Part shown: piece after piece, positions 7,737 to 15,807 of the stretch
How positions within the stretch are numbered: the stretch's first letter is position 1
How the letters are laid out: each line of letters opens with the position of its first letter
DNA from: an uncultured Ruminococcus sp.
Lineage (GTDB): Bacteria > Bacillota > Clostridia > Oscillospirales > Acutalibacteraceae
Assembly (NCBI GenBank): GCA_902761375.1
Contig: CACWKB010000018.1
Span: 1-32,833, forward strand
Direction: 5' to 3'
DNA length: 32,833 nucleotides
Made by a program: the position numbers and the translations under genes
Notes under the pieces: generated by a model
The model's input: only the letters and a program-made list of their open reading frames with translations
Databases searched by the model: none
Told to the model about the DNA's origin: nothing

Positions 7737-8165
7737 TTATAAATAAGGTCGAAGCTCCTTGATGTGAGCCTCCTCGATGTCGAGCATTTTTTTGGCGAGC
7801 AGCGTTATGTTCGGGTCGGTGCGGTCATAATCGCGCAGGTGCTGAGCCATCTTGTTGACTCCCATCGTGTTGCCCTTTATCATCATCTCGGCGATGTGGG
7901 AAGCCGAGGGGTCGCGCTTCAGATCGAGCTTCGCGGCATATCTCGTCATGACCCGAGCCATCTTGTTGACGTAATGCGGATCCTCGCCGCGGCTTTTCAG
8001 CATACGGTTCGCCGCGTTGTACACCTTGCCGTAGCGGACGAGCTGGGCGTTGAGCACCTTGTCGATGCTGTGGCTTTTGGTGTGGCGGCGCACGTCCGCG
8101 ATCCCCTGACATCCCATCTCGGCGCTGCGGAGAATGTCGTTGAGCATTTCGGCGTCGTTTAGCAT
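7737..8165 (-). CDS. Ferritin-like helical-bundle protein of unknown function
   Basis: A 142-residue protein that reads as four amphipathic helices without a signal peptide or membrane segment. It opens with LNDILRSAEMGCQGIADV, has a central KSRGEDPHYVNKMARVM, a conserved-looking SASHIAEMMIKGNTMGVNK and a C-terminal EEAHIKELRPYL. I believe it belongs to a family of small ferritin-like proteins common in Clostridia that has no assigned function. His and Glu are present on the later helices, but a complete di-iron site (two ExxH motifs) is not evident. GAGGTGA lies about eight bases upstream of ATG. It is a single gene, divergent from the esterase. It may be stress- or spore-related; this is not shown by the sequence. 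Confidence 0.65.
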   Translation of the reverse strand: MLNDAEMLNDILRSAEMGCQGIADVRRHTKSHSIDKVLNAQLVRYGKVYNAANRMLKSRGEDPHYVNKMARVMTRYAAKLDLKRDPSASHIAEMMIKGNTMGVNKMAQHLRDYDRTDPNITLLAKKMLDIEEAHIKELRPYL

Positions 8166-8214
8166 AAATAATCACCTCGATAAAAGTTTGCCCCGATTTT
8201 TTTGCTTTATACGG

Positions 8215-8243
8215 TTGCAACACACTTGATTATGTGCGATAAT
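8215..8243 (+). promoter_or_regulatory. Sigma-A promoter for the esterase gene
   Basis: TTGCAA at 8215-8220, a 17-bp spacer and GATAAT at 8238-8243, about 35 bases before the ATG. Confidence 0.65.
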
Positions 8244-8278
8244 AAAACCGTTACTAAATGAAACGGAGTTGATAGGCT

Positions 8279-9079
8279 ATGAAGATACAGAGCTCCCTGA
8301 GCGAATTCACCCTGCCGTTTCCCGGCAGGGGAGAGCGAACGGTTCGCGTTTTCGTGCCGGAGCACGAGGAGGGCGAGCTGCTGCCCGTGATATACATGAC
8401 GGACGGACAGAATCTTTTTGAGGATGACCGCCCGGGGCAGTTCGGCTGCTGGTATACCCGCGAGGCGATAAGCGGGGAGCGCAGGCTCAGCGGAAAAGCG
8501 GCGATGATCGTCGGCATCCACAACGACACCGGAGCCCGTGAGCGCACGAACGAGCTTACGCCCGGCGAGATCGGCGAGGTCGTGATCCCGCCCGACATCG
8601 CGGAGAAACCGGATCAGGTGATCATCCCCGAGGGCGAGCTGTTCGACGCTTTTGTCGTCAACGTCGTCATGCCTGCGGTCGAGGCTCGTTTCCCTGTCAA
8701 AAAGGGCAGGAGCGGCACCGCCTTTTGCGGAAGCTCCTCGGGCGGTCTGCAGTCGTTCTACACCGTGCTGTCTCACCCCGATAAATTCTGCGCAGCGGGA
8801 GTTTTTTCGCCGGCGTTCGTCCTGTACGCCGCGGAGGATATCGTCCGCTGGACAGCCTCGAAGCTCTGCGAGAACGCGCCGTACCTCTACTTTTACAGCG
8901 GCTCGGGCGACCATTTGGAGAGCAGGATATTCGAGAGCACCGAGGCGGTCTATGACGCGCTCATCGAATTCTACCCGCCCGAATGCCTCAACGAGATCAT
9001 CCTTCCCGAGGAGCCCCACCACGAAAAGGCGTGGAGCGAGGTGTTCCGCGATTTTCTGCACACCTTTTTAGCGCGATAA
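8279..9079 (+). CDS. Alpha/beta-hydrolase, putative esterase (esterase D / enterochelin esterase-like)
   Basis: A 266-residue cytoplasmic hydrolase, with no signal peptide. The fold is the PF00756-type esterase: an N-terminal beta region, PVIYMTDGQNLF near 36-47 (oxyanion-side loop), a nucleophile elbow GSSSGG with Ser153 as probable nucleophile, Asp211 in GSGDH as the likely acid, and His247 or His248 in EEPHHEKAW as the base. Family members hydrolyse feruloyl, acetyl, siderophore or thioesters; the substrate here cannot be read from the sequence. GGAG lies a few bases before ATG. It is monocistronic, and its stop codon overlaps the A-run of the terminator serving the convergent pduL-like gene. 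Confidence 0.82.
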   Translation: MKIQSSLSEFTLPFPGRGERTVRVFVPEHEEGELLPVIYMTDGQNLFEDDRPGQFGCWYTREAISGERRLSGKAAMIVGIHNDTGARERTNELTPGEIGEVVIPPDIAEKPDQVIIPEGELFDAFVVNVVMPAVEARFPVKKGRSGTAFCGSSSGGLQSFYTVLSHPDKFCAAGVFSPAFVLYAAEDIVRWTASKLCENAPYLYFYSGSGDHLESRIFESTEAVYDALIEFYPPECLNEIILPEEPHHEKAWSEVFRDFLHTFLAR

Positions 9080-9110
9080 AAAAAGCAGACGCTTATTTCT
9101 AAGCGCCTGC
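9078..9110 (-). terminator. Intrinsic terminator of the pduL-like gene
   Basis: On the minus strand GCAGGCGCTTA and TAAGCGTCTGC form an 11-bp stem with one mismatch, then seven T. The T run overlaps the stop codon of the convergent esterase gene. Confidence 0.85.
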
Positions 9111-9141
9111 GATCGAGGTCGAAAAAATTCCGCATTCCGAA

Positions 9142-9711
9142 TTAAAGAATGATCTCTCCGTCAACGGTGCCGGCAAGACCTGCGGCGTTGCTCTCGTCGG
9201 TGTCGATGTGCATTGCGGGAGCGTATTTGGGGCTGACGCGGCAGACCACGTCGCCGAAGGTGAGCTCTCTGCCGGTGCCCATGCCGACCTTAACGGAAAC
9301 GATCTGCTTGTCAACGATGCCGTATTCCTCGGCGGTCTTGGGGTCAAAGTGCAGGTGACGCTGAGCGGCGATCACGCCGTGATCTATCTCCACCTCGCCC
9401 TTGGGGCCGACGAGCTTGCAGCCGGGAGTTCCCTCGAGAACGCCGGACTCGCGGATGGGAGCGACGATTCCGAGCTTGCGCGCGTCGGTGAGGGAGACCT
9501 CGACCTGATCCTCGGGTCGCTCGGGGCCGAGGATGGACATCGTCATCTCGCCTCTGGGACCTACTACGGTGACCTTCTCGGTGCAGGCAAACTGACCGGG
9601 CTGTGAAAGATCCTTTTTGTTGGTGAGCTGATAGCCCTCGCCGTAGAGGGTGTCGAGCGTAGCTCTGCAAACGTGAACGTGATGAGCAGAGGTTTCAACC
9701 ATAATTTTCAT
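9142..9711 (-). CDS. pduL: PduL-type phosphate acyltransferase (phosphotransacetylase)
   Basis: Swaps phosphate for CoA on acetyl- or propionyl-CoA, giving the acyl-phosphate that acetate kinase turns into ATP. The protein has 189 residues from the chosen ATG, which has GGTGG eight bases upstream; an ATG five codons earlier has no ribosome site. Zinc-binding His are in place: His11 and His13 in HHVHV, His119 and His121 in RHLHF, His168 in AMHIDTDE. LSQPGQFA, the LGPERPEDQVEVSLTDARKLG block and the repeated VGPKGE are typical. There is no N-terminal encapsulation peptide and no microcompartment gene nearby, so it is probably the free cytoplasmic enzyme, perhaps replacing Pta in acetate formation. 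Single gene, minus strand. Confidence 0.92.
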   Translation of the reverse strand: MKIMVETSAHHVHVCRATLDTLYGEGYQLTNKKDLSQPGQFACTEKVTVVGPRGEMTMSILGPERPEDQVEVSLTDARKLGIVAPIRESGVLEGTPGCKLVGPKGEVEIDHGVIAAQRHLHFDPKTAEEYGIVDKQIVSVKVGMGTGRELTFGDVVCRVSPKYAPAMHIDTDESNAAGLAGTVDGEIIL

Positions 9712-9826
9712 TTTTATTACCACCATTCATAATTATTCGGTTTAGTACCGTATCATCTATATTTTACTACTAAACAACTGTTTTTTCAACCGTAAAATCG
9801 AAAAAACCCGATGAAAGGAAATTTTT

Positions 9827-10399
9827 ATGTACAGAACATGGGATGAGCTTAAAAACGCCTGCGAGGGCTGCCGCAAATGCGGTCTGTGCGAGACCAGAAC
9901 CAACGTCGTAGTCGGGGTCGGCAGCCCCGAGGCAGAGGTGATGTTCATCGGCGAGGGACCCGGCGAGAACGAGGATCTTCAGGGCGAGCCCTTTGTCGGA
10001 CGCGCCGGAAAGCTGCTCGACAAAATGCTTGTCGCGGTAGACCTCGACCGCAAAAGCAACATCTATATCGCCAATATCGTCAAATGCCGTCCGCCTCAGA
10101 ACCGCGACCCCAAGCCCGAGGAGCAGGAGCAGTGCATCGAGTGGCTGCGCGACCAGGTGCGCCTTATCCGACCCAAGATAATCGTCTGCCTCGGCAGGAT
10201 CGCCGCCGCGAGGATAATCAAGCCCGACATCAAGATAACCAAGGAGCACGGGCTGTGGTTCGAGAAAAACGGAGTGCTGATGATGGCAATGCTGCACCCT
10301 GCCGCGGTACTGCGCGACCCGCGCCGCAAGCCCGAGGCGTTCGACGATTTTTTGAAGCTGCGCGACAAGATCAACGAGATTTGCGAGCATACGTATTGA
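9827..10399 (+). CDS. Family 4 uracil-DNA glycosylase (iron-sulfur type)
   Basis: Removes uracil from DNA to begin base excision repair. The 190-residue protein shows family 4 features: Cys18 and Cys21 near the N-terminus plus Cys87 (VKCRPPQNRDP) and Cys103 as the 4Fe-4S ligands, motif A GEGPGENED at 42-50, and motif B around His157 in MLHPAAVLRDP. Two extra Cys (12 and 15) lie before the cluster ligands. AAAGGA lies about nine bases before the ATG. It is divergent from pduL; the 115-bp gap must hold both promoters, but neither has a clean -35/-10 pair. It was formerly annotated in many genomes as a phage SPO1 DNA polymerase-related protein. Confidence 0.9.
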   Translation: MYRTWDELKNACEGCRKCGLCETRTNVVVGVGSPEAEVMFIGEGPGENEDLQGEPFVGRAGKLLDKMLVAVDLDRKSNIYIANIVKCRPPQNRDPKPEEQEQCIEWLRDQVRLIRPKIIVCLGRIAAARIIKPDIKITKEHGLWFEKNGVLMMAMLHPAAVLRDPRRKPEAFDDFLKLRDKINEICEHTY

Positions 10400-10406
10400 T
10401 AATACA

Positions 10407-10520
10407 GTAATAACGCGGTATAGTGTTATTACAATGAATAACAAGGCGATAATTTGTCGCGTCAAATTCCGCATAGCAGCGTTGCCGTCCTCGGAATATG
10501 ACGCCTTGCCGATTTTTTTT
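10407..10520 (+). other. Cluster of inverted repeats ending in a T run after the glycosylase gene
   Basis: First, GTAATAAC (10407-10414) and GTTATTAC (10425-10432) form a perfect 8-bp hairpin without a T run. Next, CGTCAAATTCCG (10460-10471) pairs with CGGAATATGACG (10492-10503) with one mismatch. An outer pair, CAAGGCG (10442-10448) and CGCCTTG (10502-10508), shares bases with it, so the two folds compete. T8 follows at 10513. It may be a terminator with alternative folds or a small intergenic repeat. No T-box features are present. Confidence 0.5.
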
Positions 10521-10594
10521 GGAGCAGGGACTTCGATTTGCGGAGCCCCTGAATCTGTTTTACGGAAAAAACATATAAAACTTAAATTTTCTTA

Positions 10595-10623
10595 TTGATT
10601 GAAGCGGTTAATTGTGGTATAAT
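10595..10623 (+). promoter_or_regulatory. Sigma-A promoter of the aspS-gatCAB operon
   Basis: TTGATT at 10595-10600, a 17-bp spacer and TATAAT at 10618-10623, with a TGG extension just before the -10. The leader is about 30 bases, too short for a T-box. Confidence 0.75.
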
Positions 10624-10663
10624 TCTTTAGAATAGGCAAATTATCTTTGAAAGGAAAGTTCTG

Positions 10664-12409
10664 ATGATAAAGGCTAACAAATACCGCACCGTTAGCTGCG
10701 GTGAGCTTAGAGAAGAAAATATCGGACAGCAGGTTCGCGTTGCGGGCTGGGTCGAGAATATCCGCGACCACGGCGGCGTAATGTTCCTCGATATCCGCGA
10801 CGAGTACGGCGTGCTGCAGGTAGTGGTACACGACGACGCCCTGCTGAAGAATATCAACAAGGAGTGTACCGTAACGCTCAGCGGCGAGGTCGTCAAGCGC
10901 GACGAGGACACCATCAACAAGAAGATCGCCACGGGCTATGTCGAGGTCCACACCGAGGACATCATCGTGCTCGGCAGATGCAAAAATGTCCTGCCCTTCG
11001 AGGTCGTCACCTCGACCAACACCTCCGAGGATGTGCGTTTAAAATACCGCTTCCTCGACCTCAGAAATCCCAAGGTGCACAACAACATCCTGCTGCGCTC
11101 GAAGATCATCTCCTTTTTGCGCTCCGAGATGAACGAGCTCGGCTTTACCGAGATCAACACCCCGATCCTGTCGACCTCGTCACCCGAGGGCGCCCGCGAC
11201 TACCTTATCCCCAGCCGCAAGCACAAGGGCAGGTTCTACGCTCTGCCCCAGGCTCCCCAGATCTTCAAGCAGCTTCTTATGGTTTCGGGCTTTGACAAAT
11301 ACTTCCAGATCGCTCCCTGCTTCCGCGACGAGGACGCCCGCGCCGACCGCTCGCCGGGCGAGTTCTATCAGCTCGACTTCGAGATGGCGTTCGCCACTCA
11401 GGAGGACGTCTTTGAGGTCGCCGAGAAGGTGCTCTACGATACCTTTGTAAAATTCACGGACAAGCAGGTCTCCAAGCCTCCGTTCGTCCGTATCCCCTTT
11501 GCCGAGGCTATGGTCAAATACGGCACCGACAAGCCCGACCTCCGCAATCCGCTCGTGATCGTCGAGATCAGCGATATGTTCGAGGAGACCGACTTCGCGC
11601 CCTTCCGCAAAAAGACCGTCCGCTCCATCAATGTTCCCGGAGCGGCGTCTCAGAGCAAGAAGTGGTTCAAACGCATGGAGGAGTTCGCGCTCTCGATCGG
11701 AATGAAGGGTCTCGGCTATGTCAAGGTCAACGACGACCTCACCTTCGACGGCCCCATCGACAAGTTCCTGAAGCCCGGCGACCGCGAGGAGCTGATCGAG
11801 CGCAACGGCTCAAAGGCGGGCGACGTGATCTACTTCATCGCCGACACCGCGATCGAGGCTCCAAAGCTCGCGGGTCAGATCCGCACCGAGGTCGCAAGCC
11901 GCCTCGACCTTATCGACAAGAGCCGCGTCGAGATGTGCTTCATCGTGGACTTCCCGATGTATGAGCGCGACGACGACGGCAAGATCATCTTTACCCACAA
12001 TCCCTTCTCGATGCCCCAGGGCGGACTTGACGCGCTGCTCAATCAGGATCCCGAGACCATCCTCGCCTATCAGTACGACATCGTATGCAACGGCGTGGAG
12101 CTTTCCTCGGGCGCGGTGCGCAACCACGACGTCGAGATCATGAAGAAGGCATTTGAGCTCGCAGGCTACACCGAGGACGACCTCAAGGCAAAATTCTCCG
12201 CGCTCTACAACGCCTTCCAGTACGGCGCTCCGCCTCACGCGGGCATGGCTCCCGGCGTAGACCGCATGATAATGCTGATCGCCGAGGAGGAGAACATCCG
12301 CGAGGTCATCGCCTTCCCGATGAACTCCAACGCTCAGGATGTGCTTCTCGGCTCACCCGGAGAGGTAACCGAGCAGCAGCTCCGCGAGGTTCACATCAAA
12401 CTAAGATAA
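10664..12409 (+). CDS. aspS: Aspartyl-tRNA synthetase, probably non-discriminating
   Basis: Charges tRNA(Asp), and probably also tRNA(Asn), with aspartate. 581 residues, the length of bacterial AspRS. The N-terminal anticodon-binding OB fold contains VAGWVENIRDHGGV; class II motifs follow (FRDEDARADRSPGEFYQLD for motif 2, GMAPGVDRMIMLI for motif 3), with the bacterial insertion domain between. His36 in RDHGG corresponds to His31 of the Pseudomonas aeruginosa enzyme, which has His where discriminating enzymes such as E. coli have Leu (known family result); this and the direct linkage to gatCAB suggest it makes Asp-tRNA(Asn) for GatCAB to amidate. GAAAGGAAAG lies upstream of the ATG. First gene of the operon. 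Confidence 0.95.
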   Translation: MIKANKYRTVSCGELREENIGQQVRVAGWVENIRDHGGVMFLDIRDEYGVLQVVVHDDALLKNINKECTVTLSGEVVKRDEDTINKKIATGYVEVHTEDIIVLGRCKNVLPFEVVTSTNTSEDVRLKYRFLDLRNPKVHNNILLRSKIISFLRSEMNELGFTEINTPILSTSSPEGARDYLIPSRKHKGRFYALPQAPQIFKQLLMVSGFDKYFQIAPCFRDEDARADRSPGEFYQLDFEMAFATQEDVFEVAEKVLYDTFVKFTDKQVSKPPFVRIPFAEAMVKYGTDKPDLRNPLVIVEISDMFEETDFAPFRKKTVRSINVPGAASQSKKWFKRMEEFALSIGMKGLGYVKVNDDLTFDGPIDKFLKPGDREELIERNGSKAGDVIYFIADTAIEAPKLAGQIRTEVASRLDLIDKSRVEMCFIVDFPMYERDDDGKIIFTHNPFSMPQGGLDALLNQDPETILAYQYDIVCNGVELSSGAVRNHDVEIMKKAFELAGYTEDDLKAKFSALYNAFQYGAPPHAGMAPGVDRMIMLIAEEENIREVIAFPMNSNAQDVLLGSPGEVTEQQLREVHIKLR

Positions 12410-12426
12410 ATACTGTGATAATACTA

Positions 12427-12452
12427 TTCGGGCGGCAGCGATGTCGCCCGAA
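12427..12452 (+). other. Hairpin between aspS and gatC
   Basis: TTCGGGCG and CGCCCGAA form a perfect 8-bp stem around a 10-base loop. No T run follows, so it is more likely an mRNA processing or stability element than a terminator. An in-frame ATG for gatC lies in the loop but lacks a ribosome site. Confidence 0.6.
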
Positions 12453-12473
12453 CTGATAAAGGATGATGAAACT

Positions 12474-12752
12474 ATGGTAACAAGAGAAGACGTCGAAAAC
12501 ATCGCCCTGCTCTCAAAGCTATTCGTCCCCGAGGAGGAGCTCGACGGACTCACGAAGTCGATGCAGGAGATCATAGATTTTGCCGACGCGATCAACAACG
12601 CTCCCGCCGGCGACGAGGGCTTTGATAACATCAACAACCTCTCCAATGTGTTCCGCGAGGATGAGGTCGTGCCGTCCTTCCCTGTGGAGGAAATACTCAA
12701 AAACGCACCCGAGCAGGCAGAGGATCACTTCCTCGTGCGCAGCAGAGAGTAA
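12474..12752 (+). CDS. gatC: Asp-tRNA(Asn)/Glu-tRNA(Gln) amidotransferase subunit C
   Basis: Small clamp subunit that wraps GatA and GatB together in the GatCAB amidotransferase. 92-residue product with the family pattern TREDVENIALLSKLFVPEEE and an LTKSMQEIIDFADAIN helix, then NVFREDEV and a C-terminal HFLVRSRE (usually FxVPxvl). Start chosen at ATG 12474, ten bases after AAAGGA; a longer in-frame ATG at 12441 sits in the loop of a hairpin and has no ribosome site. Thirteen bases separate its stop from gatA, and gatA's GGGGAGG fills that gap, so translation is likely coupled. Confidence 0.92.
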   Translation: MVTREDVENIALLSKLFVPEEELDGLTKSMQEIIDFADAINNAPAGDEGFDNINNLSNVFREDEVVPSFPVEEILKNAPEQAEDHFLVRSRE

Positions 12753-12764
12753 GGGGGAGGAACA

Positions 12765-14216
12765 ATGGGTACTATAGCTAAAATACACGAAATGCTTGTA
12801 GGCAGGCAGATATCCTGCGCGGAGCTGACTCAGCGTTACCTCGACGAGATATCAGCCGCGAACGGCGAGCTGAACGCCTATGTATGCGTCACCGGCGACG
12901 AGGCGCTTGCCGCAGCCGAGGCGGTCGATAAAAAGATCGCCGCCGGAGAGGAGATAGGGATGCTCGAGGGCGTTCCCATGTCGCTTAAGGACAATATGTC
13001 CACCAAGGGCATCCTCACCACCTGCTGCTCAAAGATCTTGACAGGCTACAAGCCTATCTATGACGCCACCGTCTGGGAGCTCCTGCGCGACAAGGGCGCG
13101 GTGCTCCTCGGCAAGACCAACATGGACGAGTTCGCGATGGGCTCCTCCTGCGAGACCTCCTGCTACGGAGGCGCGGCGAACCCCGTCAATACAGCTCATG
13201 TAGCAGGCGGTTCCTCGGGCGGCGCGGCAAGCGCTGTCGGCGGCAACCTCGCGGCTTATTCGCTCGGCTCCGACACCGGCGGCTCGATCCGTCAGCCCGC
13301 GTCCTTCTGCGGCGTTGTCGGCTTGAAGCCCACCTACGGCGCGGTCTCGCGCTACGGTCTGATCGCCTACGCCAGCTCGCTCGACCAGATCGGCCCCGTC
13401 GCAAAGACGGTCGAGGACGTTTCGCTCGTTTACGACGCGATCTGCAAGCCCGACAAGCGCGACTCCACCTCCAAGGGCGGCAGCGAGACCTATTCGACGC
13501 TCAATAATGACATCAAGGGAATGAAGATCGGCATCGCGCGCGAATACCTCGACGGCGTCCGCGACGACGTCAAGGAGGCTGTGCTCGCCGCAGCCGAGGT
13601 CTACAAGTCGCTCGGCGCCGAGATCGTATATTTCGATCTGCCTATCCTCAAATTCGCCCTTCCGGTTTACTATATCATCGCCTGCGCCGAGGCTTCGTCG
13701 AACCTCGGACGCTACGACGGCATCCGCTACGGCTACAAGACCGCTCACTACAACGGCACTCACGACATGATCTGCCGCACCCGCAGCGAGGGCTTCGGCG
13801 GCGAGGTGCAGCGCCGTATCCTGCTTGGCACCTATGTGCTGTCGGCCGGCTATTACGACGCGTATTATAAGAAGGCTCAAAACCTGCGCGGCACCATCAT
13901 AAAGGCATTCAACTCCGCGTTCGAGAGCTGCGACGTGATCTTGGCGCCGACTGTGCCGATGACCGCCTTTGAAAAGGGTCACGCGGTCTCCGATCCCATC
14001 GAGACCTACCTGACCGATATCTGCACCGTGCCGGTCAACATCGCCGGTCTGCCGGGCGTGTCGATCCCCTGCGGCTTCAACGCAAAGGGAATGCCCATCG
14101 GAATGCAGCTCATCGGCAAGAGCTTCGGCGAGGCGGAGATCCTCAACGCGGCTTATAAATATCAGCAGGCTGCGGGCGAAAACTTCAAGGATACAAAGTG
14201 GGGTGTGAAGCTGTGA
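12765..14216 (+). CDS. gatA: Asp-tRNA(Asn)/Glu-tRNA(Gln) amidotransferase subunit A (glutaminase)
   Basis: Amidase-signature subunit that releases ammonia from glutamine (or asparagine) and passes it to GatB. 483 residues. The Ser-cisSer-Lys triad is visible with the correct spacing: Lys75 in SLKDN, Ser150 in GGSSGG, Ser174 in DTGGSIRQPA. The rest of the amidase core (GVVGLKPTYGAVSRYGL, LDQIGPVAKTVED) is intact. GGGGAGGAAC sits immediately before the ATG. The gene ends in GTGA shared with gatB, a translational coupling overlap that fixes the gatB start. Confidence 0.96.
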   Translation: MGTIAKIHEMLVGRQISCAELTQRYLDEISAANGELNAYVCVTGDEALAAAEAVDKKIAAGEEIGMLEGVPMSLKDNMSTKGILTTCCSKILTGYKPIYDATVWELLRDKGAVLLGKTNMDEFAMGSSCETSCYGGAANPVNTAHVAGGSSGGAASAVGGNLAAYSLGSDTGGSIRQPASFCGVVGLKPTYGAVSRYGLIAYASSLDQIGPVAKTVEDVSLVYDAICKPDKRDSTSKGGSETYSTLNNDIKGMKIGIAREYLDGVRDDVKEAVLAAAEVYKSLGAEIVYFDLPILKFALPVYYIIACAEASSNLGRYDGIRYGYKTAHYNGTHDMICRTRSEGFGGEVQRRILLGTYVLSAGYYDAYYKKAQNLRGTIIKAFNSAFESCDVILAPTVPMTAFEKGHAVSDPIETYLTDICTVPVNIAGLPGVSIPCGFNAKGMPIGMQLIGKSFGEAEILNAAYKYQQAAGENFKDTKWGVKL

Positions 14217-15625
14217 AATACGAATTAGTTTCGGGTTTTGAGACCCATATCGAGCTGCAGACCAAGACCAAGATCTTCTGCGGCTGCACAACTCAGTTCG
14301 GCGGCGAGCCCAACACCCATTGCTGCCCCGTCTGCATCGGACTTCCCGGCACTCTGCCGGTGCTCAACCGCGAGGTCGTGCGCTTTGCAATCAAGGCGGG
14401 CTTGGCGGTTCACGGCGAGATAGCCGAGGTCGCCAAGATGGACAGAAAGAACTACTGCTATCCCGACCTTTCAAAGGCGTATCAGATCAGCCAGCTCTAC
14501 GCTCCGCTCATCATCGGCGGCTATGTCGAGCTCTCCAACGGCAGAAGGATCCGCCTCCACCATATCCACATCGAGGAGGACGCCGGAAAGCTCATCCATC
14601 AGCACGGCGATACCTACGTCGACTACAACCGCGGCGGCGTTCCGCTTATCGAGATCGTCTCCGAGCCCGATATTCGCTCGATCGACGAGGCTAAGGAGTA
14701 TGTCGAGCGGCTCCAGCAGGTGATGCGCTGCATCGGCGTTTCAGACTGCAAGATGCAGGAGGGCTCCATGCGCTGCGACGTGAACATCTCCGTCCGTCCC
14801 GAGGGCAGCGAGACCTTCGGCACCCGCACCGAGATCAAGAATATGAACTCCATCGCCAATATCGCAAAGGCGATGGAATACGAATACGACCGTCAGGTCG
14901 ACCTCATCGAGAGCGGCGGCAAGGTGGTTCAGGAGACCCTGCGCTACGACGACGCCACCGGCACCACCTCCTCTATGCGCAGCAAGGAGGACGCCCACGA
15001 CTACCGCTACTTCCGCGACCCCGACCTCGTGACGATCAATATCCCGCGCGAGGAGGTAGAGGCGCTGCGCGCCGAGCTGCCCGAGCTGCCCGCCGACAGG
15101 TGCAGGCGCTATACCGACGAGCTCGGACTGCCCGAAAAGGACGCGCAGCTTCTCACCAAGTACCGCAGGATCAGCGAGTATTTTGATGCCGCCTGCGAGG
15201 GTGTGAAGTCGCCCAAGACCGTGTCGAATTTTATCATCGGTCAGATCTTCCGGCGCACAGAGACCGAGAGCGACAAGGAGCGCTTTGAGGTAGCGACCTC
15301 GCCCGAGCAGCTCAATGAGCTTGTAAAGCTGCTCGACAGCGGCAAGATCCGCAACAACCTCGCCAAGTCCACGCTCGAAAAGATGCTCGACAGCGGCAAG
15401 GGCGCGCTCGATTTCATCAGCGAGAGCGATATGGGCGGCGTAGACGACGGTGCTCTGCTCGAGCTCTGCAGGGCGGCTATCGAGGGCAATCCCAAGGCGG
15501 TCGAGGACTTCAAGAACGGCAAGGAAAAGGCGATCAAGGCGCTTGTCGGCAACGTGATGAAGAACAGCCGCGGCAAGGCTGACGCGGTAGCGGCAGAGGC
15601 GAAGATCAAGGAGCTCATCGGCTGA
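14213..15625 (+). CDS. gatB: Asp-tRNA(Asn)/Glu-tRNA(Gln) amidotransferase subunit B
   Basis: Kinase-like subunit that activates Asp or Glu on the mischarged tRNA and accepts ammonia from GatA. 470 residues from GTG at 14213, which overlaps the gatA stop by four bases (GTGA); an earlier in-frame GTG at 14198 would add five residues inside gatA and is less likely. The N-terminus shows GFETHIELQTKTK, then the zinc knuckle Cys23, Cys25, Cys38, Cys41, then MDRKNYCYPDLSKAYQISQ and the LRSKE-like MRSKEDAHDYRYFRDPDL. The C-terminus has the helical YqeY-type tRNA-binding tail. Last gene of the operon, followed by a strong terminator. Confidence 0.96.
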   Translation: MKYELVSGFETHIELQTKTKIFCGCTTQFGGEPNTHCCPVCIGLPGTLPVLNREVVRFAIKAGLAVHGEIAEVAKMDRKNYCYPDLSKAYQISQLYAPLIIGGYVELSNGRRIRLHHIHIEEDAGKLIHQHGDTYVDYNRGGVPLIEIVSEPDIRSIDEAKEYVERLQQVMRCIGVSDCKMQEGSMRCDVNISVRPEGSETFGTRTEIKNMNSIANIAKAMEYEYDRQVDLIESGGKVVQETLRYDDATGTTSSMRSKEDAHDYRYFRDPDLVTINIPREEVEALRAELPELPADRCRRYTDELGLPEKDAQLLTKYRRISEYFDAACEGVKSPKTVSNFIIGQIFRRTETESDKERFEVATSPEQLNELVKLLDSGKIRNNLAKSTLEKMLDSGKGALDFISESDMGGVDDGALLELCRAAIEGNPKAVEDFKNGKEKAIKALVGNVMKNSRGKADAVAAEAKIKELIG

Positions 15626-15655
15626 TTTTCCCTTTTGATCAATACTGTAGAATCT

Positions 15656-15689
15656 AACCCCGAAGAAGCAGCGGCTCCTTCGGGGTTTT
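15656..15689 (+). terminator. Intrinsic terminator of the aspS-gatCAB operon
   Basis: AACCCCGAAG and CTTCGGGGTT form a perfect 10-bp stem followed by T. Confidence 0.92.
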
Positions 15690-15734
15690 CGCGTTTCATT
15701 ACAACAAAAACGGATATGCTTCCTGCTTCAAATA

Positions 15735-15763
15735 TTGACATATTATGCGAATAATAGTATAAT
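15735..15763 (+). promoter_or_regulatory. Perfect-consensus sigma-A promoter for the zinc-ribbon/protease unit
   Basis: TTGACA at 15735-15740, exactly 17 bases, TATAAT at 15758-15763. It is one of the strongest promoters in the window. Confidence 0.85.
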
Positions 15764-15807
15764 AAACTCATAATTTTGTGAAACATGAGGCAAAGGAGCA
15801 AGCATAG

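Noticed and set aside
9142..9711. Bacterial microcompartment locus
   Set aside because: The PduL protein has no encapsulation peptide and no shell-protein genes are in the window.
10400..10663. T-box leader upstream of aspS
   Set aside because: No AGGGTGGNACCGCG-like T-box sequence and the promoter lies only about 30 bases before the RBS.
12441..12473. Longer gatC start at 12441
   Set aside because: The ATG lies in a hairpin loop without a ribosome site; the start at 12474 has AAAGGA and fits family length.
13029..14291. Long minus-strand open frame opposite gatA
   Set aside because: Antisense shadow of a certain gene in GC-biased coding sequence; no ribosome site or domain.
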